Part shown: positions 18,856 to 27,516 of the stretch, piece after piece | Position numbering within the stretch: position 1 is the first letter of the stretch | Layout: every line of letters starts with the position of its first letter | Origin: Azospirillum tabaci | GTDB lineage: Bacteria > Pseudomonadota > Alphaproteobacteria > Azospirillales > Azospirillaceae | Length of the DNA stretch: 64,000 bases | Direction of reading: 5' to 3' | Assembly: GCF_014596085.1 (NCBI RefSeq) | Contig: NZ_JACCJY010000024.1 | Location: 1-64,000, forward strand | Notes under the pieces: generated by a model | Databases searched by the model: none | What the model was told of the DNA's origin: nothing | Seen by the model: only the letters and a program-made list of their open reading frames with translations | Position numbers and translations under genes: made by a program

Positions 18856-19049
18856 GTCGGTCGCTCCATCTCTCGTTCCGGAACCCCGCGGCACGCCCGA
18901 CCTCGATCCAACGCCCCACCGGCGACGCGCCGTTGAGGGCTCTCCAGCCATGAAGGGCTGTCGAACCGGGTCAGCGACGGTGCCGAGGGGCCCAACCTTG
19001 GGCGTATGGGATGGACGCACCGCCGTTGGCGCGTCCCGCCGTTCCTCTC

Positions 19050-19065
19050 GCAAGGACCATGCCAA
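19050..19065 (-). promoter_or_regulatory. Sigma-54 promoter for nrtA
   Basis: On the minus strand TTGGCATGGTCCTTGC matches the -24/-12 consensus TTGGCACGNNNNTTGC with the obligatory GG-N10-GC spacing. It predicts a start near 19038 and a leader of about 180 nt before the nrtA GTG. This is consistent with NtrC-type nitrogen control. Confidence 0.75.
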
Positions 19066-19320
19066 AGGCTGAATGACCCTCTGAAACGGGCCAAAGGTCT
19101 TTGTTTCTGCGGCTTTGACGCGAATTGCCTATTGTTTGTGCTAGTACCTTGGTGGTGACGCATTGCACAATTTGTCGGCTTTCGGACCGCTTTTTGTTCG
19201 AAGCAGGACAAAAGAGCGTGTTTCGGTCTCGGCATTCCCGCCACGCGCCAGCGGGGGCGGGGCCGTGCAAACGGCGGAAATCCGCCATTCTGGCCCCTTT
19301 CTCATACCTTAGTGCCAGTG

Positions 19321-19336
19321 TTGGCACGCGGCTTGC
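19321..19336 (+). promoter_or_regulatory. Sigma-54 promoter for the nirB operon
   Basis: TTGGCACGCGGCTTGC is essentially a perfect -24/-12 element (GG at 19323-19324 and GC at 19335-19336, N10 between). The predicted start is near 19347, so the transcript has a leader of about 150 nt ahead of nirB that contains the ANTAR hairpins and the terminator-like hairpin. Confidence 0.85.
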
Positions 19337-19380
19337 CAGAAGGACGGGCAGATCAGGGCCAGGGCAACGGCGCCATGGCC

Positions 19381-19415
19381 GGTTCGACGGCGAACCACCC
19401 GGACAACGGCGTCCG
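19381..19415 (+). promoter_or_regulatory. Tandem hexaloop hairpins, probable NasT (ANTAR) RNA target
   Basis: Two adjacent hairpins have 5-bp stems and six-base loops: GGTTC-GACGGC-GAACC (19381-19396) and CGGAC-AACGGC-GTCCG (19400-19415), separated by 3 nt. The second loop has the A1 and G4 residues known to be conserved in ANTAR targets; the first has G4 but G instead of A at position 1. A GC hairpin and T tract follow immediately, as in an antitermination leader. Confidence 0.75.
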
Positions 19416-19418
19416 AAA

Positions 19419-19467
19419 CCCTGGGAATCCCGCGGGAGTCCCCAGGGCTTCGGGCGCTTTTTCTTTT
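19419..19467 (+). terminator. Leader attenuator of the nirB operon
   Basis: CCCTGGG (19419-19425) pairs with CCCAGGG (19441-19447) around an inner TCCCGCGGGA palindrome. The tract TTTTTCTTTT (19458-19467) follows ten bases later. It lies between the ANTAR hairpins and the nirB start at 19500, so it is the likely regulated terminator. The 10-nt gap before the T tract is longer than ideal. Confidence 0.65.
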
Positions 19468-19499
19468 CGGCCTCGCGGCCTCGCAAGAGGGCACACAGC

Positions 19500-21965
19500 A
19501 TGAGCACGCACACCAATCCATCCACTCCGCGCGAACGGCTGGTCGTCGTCGGCAACGGCATGGCCGGCATCCGCACGCTGGAGGAGCTGCTGGCCAAGGC
19601 GCCGGACCGCTACGACATCACCGTCTTCGGCGCCGAGCCGCACCCCAACTACAACCGCATCATGCTCTCCCCCGTGCTGGCCGGGGAGAAGACCTTCGAG
19701 CAGATCGTGCTGAACGGGCGCGACTGGTATGAGGCCAACGGAATCAAGCTGTTGACCGGCGACCGGGTGGAGGTGATCGACCGCGCGCACCGCACCGTCA
19801 CGGCGATGTCCGGCCTGACCGTTCCCTACGACAGGCTGCTGATCGCCACCGGCTCCACCCCCGTCATCATCCCGGTTCCCGGCTCCACCCTGCCCGGCGT
19901 CGTCGGTTTCCGCGACCTCGCCGATGTCGACACGATGCTGGAGGCGGCGGCCAAGGGCGGGCGCGCCGTGGTCATCGGCGGCGGCCTGCTCGGGCTGGAG
20001 GCGGCCAACGGCCTGAAGGTCAAGGGCATGGACGTCACGGTCCTGCACCTGATGGACACGCTGATGGAACGGCAGCTCGACCGCTCCGCCGGGGCGCTGC
20101 TGCGGCACGAGCTGGAGCGTCGCGGCATCACCGTGTTGACCGGCGCCGACACTGCTGAAATCGTGGGCAACGAGTGCGTTTCGGCGGTTCGCCTGAAAAA
20201 TGGGCAGGAGCTTCCCGCCGATCTGGTCGTCATGGCGGTGGGCATCCGCCCGAACATGGCACTCGGCAAGGCGGCGGGGCTGGCCTGCGGGCGCGGCATC
20301 CAGGTGGACGACGCCATGACCACCTCCGACCCGGCGATCCTGTCGGTCGGCGAGTGCGTGGAGCATCGCGGCCAGACCTACGGCCTCGTCGCCCCGCTGT
20401 TCGAGATGGCCAAGGTCGCCGCCGCCCGGCTGGCCGGGAGCAGCGAGGCCATTTACACCGGCTCCGTCACCTCGACCAAGCTGAAGGTGACGGGGGTGGA
20501 CGTCTTCTCGGCGGGCGACTTCACCGGCGGCAAGGATTGCGAGGACATCGTGTTCCGCGACGCCGCCCGCGGTGTCTACAAGCGCGTGGTGGTCAAGGAG
20601 AACCGCATCCTCGGCGCCGTGCTCTACGGCGACACCAAGGACGGCGGCTGGTACTTCCAGATGCTGAAGGACGGGACCGAGGTGGCGCCGGTCCGCGACA
20701 CGCTGATCTTCGGCCAGAGCTTTGGAGGCGAGGGGGCGGCAAACCCTAAGGCCGCCGTTGCGGCGCTCCCCGACAGTGCGGAGATTTGCGGCTGCAACGG
20801 CGTGTGCAAGGGCACCATCGTCACGGCGATCACCGAGAAGGGCCTGTCCAACCTGGACGAGGTGCGGGCTCATACCAAAGCCTCGGCCTCCTGCGGAAGC
20901 TGCACCGGTCAGGTGGAGCAGCTCCTCGCCCTGACGCTGGGCGACGGCTACGCGGGCGAGGCGAAGGCCAAGCCGATGTGCAAATGCACCGACCGCACCC
21001 ACGACGAGGTGCGCCGGGCCATCACCGCGCTGACCCTGAAATCCATCCCCGACGTGATGCAGCGGCTGGAATGGCGCACGCCCGACGGCTGCCACCATTG
21101 CCGCCCGGCGCTGAATTACTACCTGCTCTGCGAATGGCCGGGCGAATACAAGGACGACAGCCGGTCCCGCTACATCAACGAGCGCGTCCACGCCAACATC
21201 CAGAAGGACGGCACCTACTCCGTCGTCCCGCGCATGTGGGGCGGGCTGACCAGCGCCAAGGAACTACGGGCCATCGCCGACGTGGTGGACAAGTTCGCCA
21301 TCCCCACGGTGAAGGTCACCGGCGGCCAACGCATCGACCTGTTCGGCGTGAAGAAGGAGGACCTGCCCGCGGTGTGGGCGGACCTCAACGCCGCCGGCAT
21401 GGTGTCCGGCCACGCCTACGCCAAGGGGCTGCGCACGGTGAAGACCTGCGTCGGGTCGGAATGGTGCCGCTTCGGCACGCAGGACAGCACCGGCCTCGGC
21501 GTCAAGCTGGAGCGGATGACCTGGGGCACCTGGACCCCGCACAAGGTGAAGCTGGCCGTCTCCGGCTGCCCGCGCAATTGCGCGGAGGCCACCATCAAGG
21601 ACCTGGGCGTCGTCTGCGTGGACAGCGGCTACGAGCTGCATGTCGGCGGCAACGGCGGCATGCATGTCCGGGCCTGCGACCTGCTGGTGAAGGTGGAGAC
21701 CGAGGCGGAGGTGCTGGAATACACCGGCGCCTACATGCAGCTCTACCGCGAGGAGGCCCGCTATCTGGAGCGCACCGCCCCGTGGCTGGAGCGCGTCGGG
21801 CTGGACCACATCAAGCGCCGGCTGGTCGACGACGCGGAAGGCCGCGCGGCCCTCAACGCCCGCTTCCTCTTCTCCCAGAGCTTTTCGCAGGACGATCCCT
21901 GGGCCGAGCGGGCCAACGGGTCGGTGGACCGTCATGAATTCGCGCCGCTCGCTCAGGTGGGGTAA
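19500..21965 (+). CDS. nirB: Assimilatory NAD(P)H nitrite reductase, large subunit NirB
   Basis: An 821-aa cytoplasmic enzyme reducing nitrite to ammonium. Domain order: an FAD/NAD(P)H oxidoreductase (VVVGNGMAGIRTLEEL at the N-terminus, second dinucleotide motif GGGLLGLEAA); a BFD-type [2Fe-2S] domain (CGCNGVCKG and SCGSC); and a sulfite/nitrite reductase half with siroheme/[4Fe-4S] ligands in CVGSEWCRFG and SGCPRNC. ATG 19500 has AAGAGGG upstream; the 125-codon longer frame is the untranslated leader. It is first gene of nirB-nirD-nasA-cobA. Confidence 0.95.
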   Translation: MSTHTNPSTPRERLVVVGNGMAGIRTLEELLAKAPDRYDITVFGAEPHPNYNRIMLSPVLAGEKTFEQIVLNGRDWYEANGIKLLTGDRVEVIDRAHRTVTAMSGLTVPYDRLLIATGSTPVIIPVPGSTLPGVVGFRDLADVDTMLEAAAKGGRAVVIGGGLLGLEAANGLKVKGMDVTVLHLMDTLMERQLDRSAGALLRHELERRGITVLTGADTAEIVGNECVSAVRLKNGQELPADLVVMAVGIRPNMALGKAAGLACGRGIQVDDAMTTSDPAILSVGECVEHRGQTYGLVAPLFEMAKVAAARLAGSSEAIYTGSVTSTKLKVTGVDVFSAGDFTGGKDCEDIVFRDAARGVYKRVVVKENRILGAVLYGDTKDGGWYFQMLKDGTEVAPVRDTLIFGQSFGGEGAANPKAAVAALPDSAEICGCNGVCKGTIVTAITEKGLSNLDEVRAHTKASASCGSCTGQVEQLLALTLGDGYAGEAKAKPMCKCTDRTHDEVRRAITALTLKSIPDVMQRLEWRTPDGCHHCRPALNYYLLCEWPGEYKDDSRSRYINERVHANIQKDGTYSVVPRMWGGLTSAKELRAIADVVDKFAIPTVKVTGGQRIDLFGVKKEDLPAVWADLNAAGMVSGHAYAKGLRTVKTCVGSEWCRFGTQDSTGLGVKLERMTWGTWTPHKVKLAVSGCPRNCAEATIKDLGVVCVDSGYELHVGGNGGMHVRACDLLVKVETEAEVLEYTGAYMQLYREEARYLERTAPWLERVGLDHIKRRLVDDAEGRAALNARFLFSQSFSQDDPWAERANGSVDRHEFAPLAQVG

Positions 21966-21971
21966 CGACAG

Positions 21972-22328
21972 ATGGATCAGAGCATTTCCTGGATCACCGT
22001 CGGCTCGGTCGAGGACATCCCCCGCCAGGGGTCCCGTGTGGTGCGGACCGACTTCGGCGACATCGCCCTGTTCCGCACCGTGACGGACGAGGTCTACGCG
22101 CTGGAGGACCGCTGCCCGCACGCCGGTGGCCCGTTGTCGCAGGGCATCGTCCACGGGGCGCGGGTGACCTGCCCGCTGCACAGCTGGGTGATCGACCTTG
22201 CCAGCGGCGAAGCGGTCGGCCCCGACGAGGGCTGCGCCGGCCACTGCCCGGTGCGGGTGGTGGACGGCGCGGTGCAGCTCGGGCTGGCGGCCTTCCGTCC
22301 GGGACGTGGAGGGTGCGGCCATGGGTGA
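21972..22328 (+). CDS. nirD: Nitrite reductase small subunit NirD
   Basis: A 118-aa Rieske-fold subunit of the NirBD nitrite reductase, with the cluster-like motifs CPHAGGPL and CPLHSWVID. It starts 6 bp after nirB. Its stop overlaps the nasA start by 8 bp, indicating coupled translation. Confidence 0.92.
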   Translation: MDQSISWITVGSVEDIPRQGSRVVRTDFGDIALFRTVTDEVYALEDRCPHAGGPLSQGIVHGARVTCPLHSWVIDLASGEAVGPDEGCAGHCPVRVVDGAVQLGLAAFRPGRGGCGHG

Positions 22329-25131
22329 CGCTGAAAGCCCCTCTCCCCCTCCTTCTTCCCCCTCTCCCCCCCGGGGAGAGGGTTGGGGTGAGGGGGGTGC
22401 GCATTTGCCGGACGCACCACCACGTGCAACCCCCTCACCCTCCCCTCTCCCCAGAGGGGAGAGGGAATTTGGGAAGGGAACGGTCCGCACCACCTGCCCC
22501 TATTGCGGTGTCGGCTGCGGCGTTCTGGCCTCCGTCGCCGCCGACGGCACCGTGACCATCTCCGGCGACCCCGATCACCCGGCCAACCGGGGGAAGCTTT
22601 GCTCCAAGGGCACGAACCTGCCCGACACGCTGGGCCTCGGCGAGCGGCTGCTCCACCCGCAGGTGGACGGGCGGCGCGTCGCCTGGGACGAGGCGATCGC
22701 GGAAGTCGCAACGCGCCTGTCCGACACCATCGCGAAGTACGGGCCGGACTCGGTCGCCTTCTATGTCTCCGGCCAGTTGCTGACCGAGGACTATTACGCC
22801 GTCAACAAGCTGGCGAAGGGTTTCCTCGGCACCGCCAACATCGACACCAATTCGCGCCTCTGCATGGCCTCCAGCGTGGCGGGCCACAAGCGCGGCTTCG
22901 GCGCCGACGCGGTGCCGGTGACCTACGAGGACATCGACGAGGCCGATCTGGTCCTGCTGGTCGGCTCCAACCTCGCCTGGTGCCACCCGATCCTGAACCA
23001 GCGGCTGCAGGCGGCCAAGCACACGCGCGGCACCCGCATCGTCGTTATCGACCCGCGCCGCACCGCCGCGGTGGACGGGGCCGACCGGCATCTGCCCATC
23101 CGGCCCGGCACCGACGCCCTGCTGTTCAACGGTCTGCTCGTCCATCTCGCCGACAACGGCCTGCTCGACGCCCGTTTCGTCGCCGAGCACACCGCCGGTC
23201 TGGCGAAGGCGCTGGATGCCGCCCGCGCCGACGCGCCCTCCCCCGCCCATGTCGCCGCCCGCTGCGGTCTGCCGCTGGCCGACATCGAGGCCTTCTACGC
23301 TGAAGTCGCAACGGTCCGCCGCACCGTCACCGTCTATTCCCAGGGGGTGAACCAATCCTCGCAGGGGACGGACACCGTCAACGCCATCCTGAACGTCCAT
23401 TTCCTGACCGGGCGGATCGGCGCGCCGGGGATGGGGCCCTTCTCCGTCACCGGCCAGCCCAACGCCATGGGCGGGCGCGAGGTCGGCGGGCTCGCCAACC
23501 AGCTCGCCGCGCATATGGGGTTCGAGCCGGAGTCGGTGGACCGGCTGCGCCGCTTCTGGAACGCGCCGCGCGTGGCGGACAAGCCCGGCCTGAAGGCGGT
23601 GGACCTGTTCCGCGCCGTGGAGGCGGGCACGGTACGCGCCGTCTGGGTGATGGCGACCAACCCGGCGGTCAGCATGCCCGACGCCGCCCGCGTCCGCCGC
23701 GCGCTGGCAAACTGCGAAACCGTCATCGTCTCCGACTGCATCGCCGACACCGACACGGTACGGCTGGCCCACATCCGCCTGCCCGCCGCCGGCTGGAGCG
23801 AGAAGGACGGCACCGTCACCAACTCCGACCGCACCATCTCCCGCCAGCGCGCCTTCCGTCCCCTGACCGGCGAGGCGCGGCCCGACTGGTGGATCGTCAC
23901 CCAGGTCGCCCGCGCCATGGGCTTCGCCGACGCCTTCCCCTTCGAGACGCCCGCCGACCTTTTCCGCGAGCACGCCGCCCTCTCCGCCTTCGAGAACGAC
24001 GGCACGCGCGCCTTCGACATCGGCGGCCTCGCCGGGCTGTCCGACGCTGAATTTGAAACGCTCGCTCCCGCCCCCTGGCCGCGGCGGGTCGGCGAGGGTC
24101 CGACGCGCCGTCTCTACACCGGCGGGCGCTTCTTCACCGAAGACGGGCGGGCGCGTTTCGTCCCGGTCATCTCCCGTCCCCTGCCCCGCAGCGTGGAGCC
24201 GGGTTCGCTGATCTTGAACACCGGCCGCCTGCGCGACCAGTGGCACACCATGACGCGCACCGGCCTGTCGCCGCGCCTCTCATCCCACGCGCCGGAGCCC
24301 TGCCTGGACCTCCACCCGCAGGACGCGGCGGCGCGCGGCCTGACCGATGGCGCCCTGGTCAGTCTCTCCAGCCCTATCGGCACGGCGCTGGCCCGCCTGC
24401 GCGTGACCGAGGCACAGCGGGCGGGGGAGGCCTTCCTGCCCATGCATTGGACCGATCGCTTCACCGCCTCCTGCGTCGTCGGGCGGCTGGTGGACGACAT
24501 GGCCGTGGATCCCGTGTCCGGCCAGCCCGACCTGAAGCGGATGCCGGTCACGGTCACCCCCTACCGCGCCGCCTGGACCGGCTTCCTGATCGCCCGCGAG
24601 CCGGTGGAGCCCGCCCATGGCGGCTACTGGTCGCGCCGCGCCGTCCCCGGCGGCCACCTGATCGAGCTGGCCGGCGAGGGCGCCCTGCCCGCCCCGGAGG
24701 CGCTGGCGTTCGGCTTCGCCGGGGCGACCGTCGATTACAGCGACGCGGCCCGCGGCGTGCTGCGCCGCGCCTGGGTGACCCACGACCGGCTGGAAGCCTG
24801 CCTGTTCCTGTCCACCTCCGGCGGCTTGCCAGTAAATAATTTGCCGGGCCGCGCTTGGCTGGTCGACCTGCTGTCGGCGGAGGCGTTGGACGGTGCCGCC
24901 CGCCGCGCTCTGCTCTCCGGCCGGTCGCCGGTTCCCACGGCCGACGAAGGGCGGACGGTCTGTTCCTGCTTCGGCGTCGGCGTCAACCGCCTGATCGCCG
25001 CCATCCGGAGCCAACGTTTGACCACGGTCCAGGAGGTCGGAACGGCCCTGCGGGCCGGGACCAACTGCGGCTCCTGCATCCCCGAACTCAAGGAGATCCT
25101 TGCCGATGCCCAGCGCAGCCATGTGGCTTGA
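22321..25131 (+). CDS. nasA: Assimilatory nitrate reductase catalytic subunit NasA
   Basis: A 936-aa molybdopterin enzyme reducing nitrate to nitrite. The N-terminal [4Fe-4S] motif CPYCGVGC begins at Cys59; molybdopterin oxidoreductase and dinucleotide-binding domains follow. The C-terminus has a BFD-like [2Fe-2S] domain (VCSCFGVG and NCGSC). Residues about 6-48 are a Pro/Ser/Gly-rich extension encoded by a palindromic repeat. No start codon lies between that repeat and the conserved TTCPYCG, so the extension should be translated. Two 16-bp motif copies and a third at 24045 sit inside the gene. Confidence 0.93.
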   Translation: MGDAESPSPPPSSPSPPRGEGWGEGGAHLPDAPPRATPSPSPLPRGEREFGKGTVRTTCPYCGVGCGVLASVAADGTVTISGDPDHPANRGKLCSKGTNLPDTLGLGERLLHPQVDGRRVAWDEAIAEVATRLSDTIAKYGPDSVAFYVSGQLLTEDYYAVNKLAKGFLGTANIDTNSRLCMASSVAGHKRGFGADAVPVTYEDIDEADLVLLVGSNLAWCHPILNQRLQAAKHTRGTRIVVIDPRRTAAVDGADRHLPIRPGTDALLFNGLLVHLADNGLLDARFVAEHTAGLAKALDAARADAPSPAHVAARCGLPLADIEAFYAEVATVRRTVTVYSQGVNQSSQGTDTVNAILNVHFLTGRIGAPGMGPFSVTGQPNAMGGREVGGLANQLAAHMGFEPESVDRLRRFWNAPRVADKPGLKAVDLFRAVEAGTVRAVWVMATNPAVSMPDAARVRRALANCETVIVSDCIADTDTVRLAHIRLPAAGWSEKDGTVTNSDRTISRQRAFRPLTGEARPDWWIVTQVARAMGFADAFPFETPADLFREHAALSAFENDGTRAFDIGGLAGLSDAEFETLAPAPWPRRVGEGPTRRLYTGGRFFTEDGRARFVPVISRPLPRSVEPGSLILNTGRLRDQWHTMTRTGLSPRLSSHAPEPCLDLHPQDAAARGLTDGALVSLSSPIGTALARLRVTEAQRAGEAFLPMHWTDRFTASCVVGRLVDDMAVDPVSGQPDLKRMPVTVTPYRAAWTGFLIAREPVEPAHGGYWSRRAVPGGHLIELAGEGALPAPEALAFGFAGATVDYSDAARGVLRRAWVTHDRLEACLFLSTSGGLPVNNLPGRAWLVDLLSAEALDGAARRALLSGRSPVPTADEGRTVCSCFGVGVNRLIAAIRSQRLTTVQEVGTALRAGTNCGSCIPELKEILADAQRSHVA
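22338..22466. repeat. Palindromic repeat, family C, inside the 5' end of nasA
   Basis: Begins with CCCTCTCCCCCTCC and contains CTCTCCCCCCCGGGGAGAG and GGTTGGGGTGAGGGG, closing with CTCTCCCCAGAGGGGAGAG. It is related to the intergenic copy at 38780-38911. Here it is in frame and encodes about 43 residues of nasA. Confidence 0.8.
22698..22713 (+). repeat. Dispersed 16-bp motif copy in nasA
   Basis: CGCGGAAGTCGCAACG, a variant encoding AEVAT. Confidence 0.5.
23298..23313 (+). repeat. Dispersed 16-bp motif copy in nasA
   Basis: CGCTGAAGTCGCAACG, encoding AEVAT. It matches origin-type copies such as CGCTGAACTCGCAACC at 8302. Confidence 0.6.
24045..24060 (+). repeat. Dispersed 16-bp motif copy in nasA
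   Basis: CGCTGAATTTGAAACG, identical to the copies at 10520 and 11488, encoding AEFET. Confidence 0.7.
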
Positions 25132-26053
25132 CGGTCTTGTCTCGCGGTCCGGGGACAAGCGTTTCAACTTCATCGTCGCCTTGCGCGCCGCGCTGGGCTC
25201 CGCGCTGCGCCCACGCACGACCCGCCGCGTCGCCCGCGCCATCCCGGAGGCGGGCAAGCGGACGCCCCACGTCACTCTGGTCGGCGCCGGGCCGGGGGAT
25301 CCCGACCTGCTGACCGTCGCGGCGGCGCGGGCCATTTCTCAGGCCGAGGTGATCCTCTACGACCACCTCGTCGGGCCGGGCATCCTCGCCTTGGCGCCGC
25401 CGGGGGCGGAGTTGATCTGCGTCGGCAAGCGGTCGGGCCAGCATTCCCATTCGCAGGAGGCCATCAACGCGCTGATCGCGGCGCAGGCCCGCAGCGGGCG
25501 GCGCACCGTCCGGCTGAAGGGCGGCGACCCGATGATCTTCGGCCGGGCCGGCGAGGAGATCGAGCATCTGGAGCGTGTCGGAATCAGCGTGTCGGTCATC
25601 CCCGGTATCACCGCGGCGCTCGGCTGCGCCTCCAGCGCCGGGCTGTCGCTGACCAAACGCGGCGTGTCGCGCGCCGTCACCTTCGTCACCGCCCACGCCC
25701 GCGAGGGCGACGCGACCGAGCCGGATTGGGCGCGGCTGGCCGACCCGAAGGGCACGCTGGCGATCTACATGGGCCGCGAGGCCGCCCGGCGTGTCGGGCG
25801 CGGCCTGACCGCGGGCGGGCTGTCCCCCGACACGCCGGTGTTGGCGGTGGAGAACGGCTGCCGCCCCGACGAACGCCACCACCGCACGACGCTGGGCGCC
25901 ATGGCCGAACGGGGCGTGGCGGCGGGCGACGGGCCAACTCTGCTCCTGATCGGATGGGCGCTGGAGGCCCGGGTGCTAGAAGACGGGGCGGCGCACGCCG
26001 GTGATGCCCTCCGCGCGGGCGGCCACGTCGGCCAGGGGTTCGGTCACGACTGA
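25106..26053 (+). CDS. cobA: Uroporphyrinogen-III C-methyltransferase (siroheme pathway)
   Basis: A 315-aa SUMT making precorrin-2 for siroheme, the cofactor of NirB, which explains its place after nasA. Family motifs are VGAGPGDPDLLTVAA, YDHLVG, RLKGGDPMIFGRAGEE and IPGITAALG. It has an unusual 50-residue basic N-terminal extension. ATG 25106 is chosen because AGGAGAT lies about ten bases upstream; it overlaps the nasA end by 26 bp. Its 3' end overlaps the convergent NlpC/P60 gene by 78 bp. Confidence 0.9.
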   Translation: MPSAAMWLDGLVSRSGDKRFNFIVALRAALGSALRPRTTRRVARAIPEAGKRTPHVTLVGAGPGDPDLLTVAAARAISQAEVILYDHLVGPGILALAPPGAELICVGKRSGQHSHSQEAINALIAAQARSGRRTVRLKGGDPMIFGRAGEEIEHLERVGISVSVIPGITAALGCASSAGLSLTKRGVSRAVTFVTAHAREGDATEPDWARLADPKGTLAIYMGREAARRVGRGLTAGGLSPDTPVLAVENGCRPDERHHRTTLGAMAERGVAAGDGPTLLLIGWALEARVLEDGAAHAGDALRAGGHVGQGFGHD

Positions 26054-26767
26054 CATGGTGAAGACGGTGGCGTGCAGCAGCGTGGCGCCGTCCAGCATGA
26101 TGCCGACATGGCCGGGGAAGAACACGATGTCGCCGCGGCGATAGTCCATCCCCCGCCCGTCGGTGGACAGCATCGGCCCCAGCCGGTCGTCGTTGCGCTG
26201 CATCCCGCTGCTGTGGTGGGTGGTGATCCCCGCCGCGCGCAGCGCCACCTGGACGAGCCCGGAACAGTCGATGCCGAAGGCGCTCCGCCCGCCCCAGACA
26301 TAGGGCGTCTCCAGGAAGCGCAGCGCCGTCTCGACCGGAACGCGGTTCAGCGGCACGGTCACCGGCTCCAGCAGCTTGCCGAAGGTCCACAGCCCGTTGT
26401 CCAGCCGGACCCAGCCCCCTGGACACTGAGTGTCGGCTTGCTCCGCCACCCTGACGAGGCTGCCGAAGCTCAGCGCCGCCACCGGCACCGCCTTGTGGGT
26501 GGGTGCCGGGTGCAGGTTCACCACCCGTCCGGACACGCGGTGGGTCGGGGCGACCGGCTCCGCGGTCTCCGTGCCGGGGGGAAGCCAGCCGACATGGCCG
26601 TCGGTGCGGTTTTCCACCTTCACCCAGTCGCCATCCCGGTCGAGCGGCGTACATGTTTCACCGAACAGCATCTCGCTGGTTTGCGGGACGCCGTGCCTCG
26701 GCTGTTCCAGAAGAACGGCCTGCGGGGCGGCGAGGCGTCGGATCGGGGTGGTCTGTGCATCGGTCAT
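25976..26767 (-). CDS. NlpC/P60 cell-wall peptidase with SH3-like domains
   Basis: A 263-aa putative gamma-D-glutamyl-diaminopimelate endopeptidase. Two bacterial SH3-like segments (GETCTPLDRDGDWVKVEN and SLVRVAEQADTQ) precede a C-terminal papain-like NlpC/P60 domain with the catalytic Cys in GIDCSGLVQ, His in FPGHVGIML and a third polar residue in LLHAT. No signal peptide is evident from the start at 26767. Convergent with cobA, with overlapping 3' ends. Confidence 0.88.
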   Translation of the reverse strand: MTDAQTTPIRRLAAPQAVLLEQPRHGVPQTSEMLFGETCTPLDRDGDWVKVENRTDGHVGWLPPGTETAEPVAPTHRVSGRVVNLHPAPTHKAVPVAALSFGSLVRVAEQADTQCPGGWVRLDNGLWTFGKLLEPVTVPLNRVPVETALRFLETPYVWGGRSAFGIDCSGLVQVALRAAGITTHHSSGMQRNDDRLGPMLSTDGRGMDYRRGDIVFFPGHVGIMLDGATLLHATVFTMSVVTEPLADVAARAEGITGVRRPVF

Positions 26768-26881
26768 GCCGGTCACGCTAGAGCCCGCCCCGCCGGAATG
26801 CAAGCCAGAGGACCGTTCCGAACAATCCTCCGGGAGATGGGGATTTGCTATGGATTTGACGCTTTTCGACAGGAGAGTGCG

Positions 26882-27508
26882 ATGGGCAACCGTGTGAGGC
26901 GTCTGGGGCTCGCGGCGGCGACTGGGGCATGTCTGCTGGCTGGTGCGGCCGCCGCCCAGACGGCCCCCGAGACGGCGACCGAAGGTCCCCTGCGGCTCGT
27001 GCCGAAGTCCATTCCCTCTCCTGCGGTGGAGCAGCCCCCTGCCCCGCCGATCCCTGTTCCACCGCAGCCGTCCTCGGCGGCCACGGTGGTCCGGCCGGGT
27101 CAGCCCGCGGCCAACCCTGCGTCCATCCCGCAGCCGGCCCCGAGCGCTGACCCGGCCCAATCCCATCCGCCCACGCCGCGCCCCCAACCGACCGACGGGA
27201 TCGCCGCGGTGCGCGCCTTCTATGATGCCTTGGGGCAGGCCGACGCCGCGCGGGCCAACACCTACGTCATTCCCGAAAAGCGGGGCAGCGGAGCCTACGA
27301 CATTGCGTCGATGACCCGCTTCTACGGCAACATGAGCGTTCCCGTCCGCCTGCTGGCCGCGGAGCCCATCGGCCGGGACACCGTGCGCGTGCGCTACCAT
27401 TATGTCTATGTGAACGGCCGCGTCTGCGACGGCGCCGCCGAGGTCGCGCTGGCCGAGCGCGACGGGCTGGCGCTGATCGAACGGATCAAGGCGCTCAACG
27501 GCTGCTGA
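26882..27508 (+). CDS. Secreted proline-rich protein of unknown function
   Basis: A 208-aa protein with a Sec signal peptide (RLGLAAATGACLLAGAAAAQ), a Pro/Ala/Ser-rich linker at residues about 30-105, and a compact C-terminal domain (AAVRAFYDALGQADAARA to IERIKALNGC) that looks like an NTF2-like or DUF4864-type fold. ATG 26882 has AGGAGAG eight bases upstream. It is divergent from the NlpC/P60 gene, which fits a cell-envelope role, but no function can be assigned. Confidence 0.7.
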   Translation: MGNRVRRLGLAAATGACLLAGAAAAQTAPETATEGPLRLVPKSIPSPAVEQPPAPPIPVPPQPSSAATVVRPGQPAANPASIPQPAPSADPAQSHPPTPRPQPTDGIAAVRAFYDALGQADAARANTYVIPEKRGSGAYDIASMTRFYGNMSVPVRLLAAEPIGRDTVRVRYHYVYVNGRVCDGAAEVALAERDGLALIERIKALNGC

Positions 27509-27516
27509 GCCTCAAT

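Noticed and set aside
19310-19327. Hairpin GTGCC-AGTGTT-GGCAC with an A1/G4 hexaloop as the first ANTAR hairpin
   Set aside because: It overlaps the sigma-54 -24 element and lies upstream of the predicted start near 19347, so it would not be transcribed. The tandem pair at 19381-19415 fits better.
19125-19499. 125-codon N-terminal extension of nirB
   Set aside because: It covers the sigma-54 promoter and the leader hairpins, and the conserved protein starts at 19500 with a ribosome binding site.
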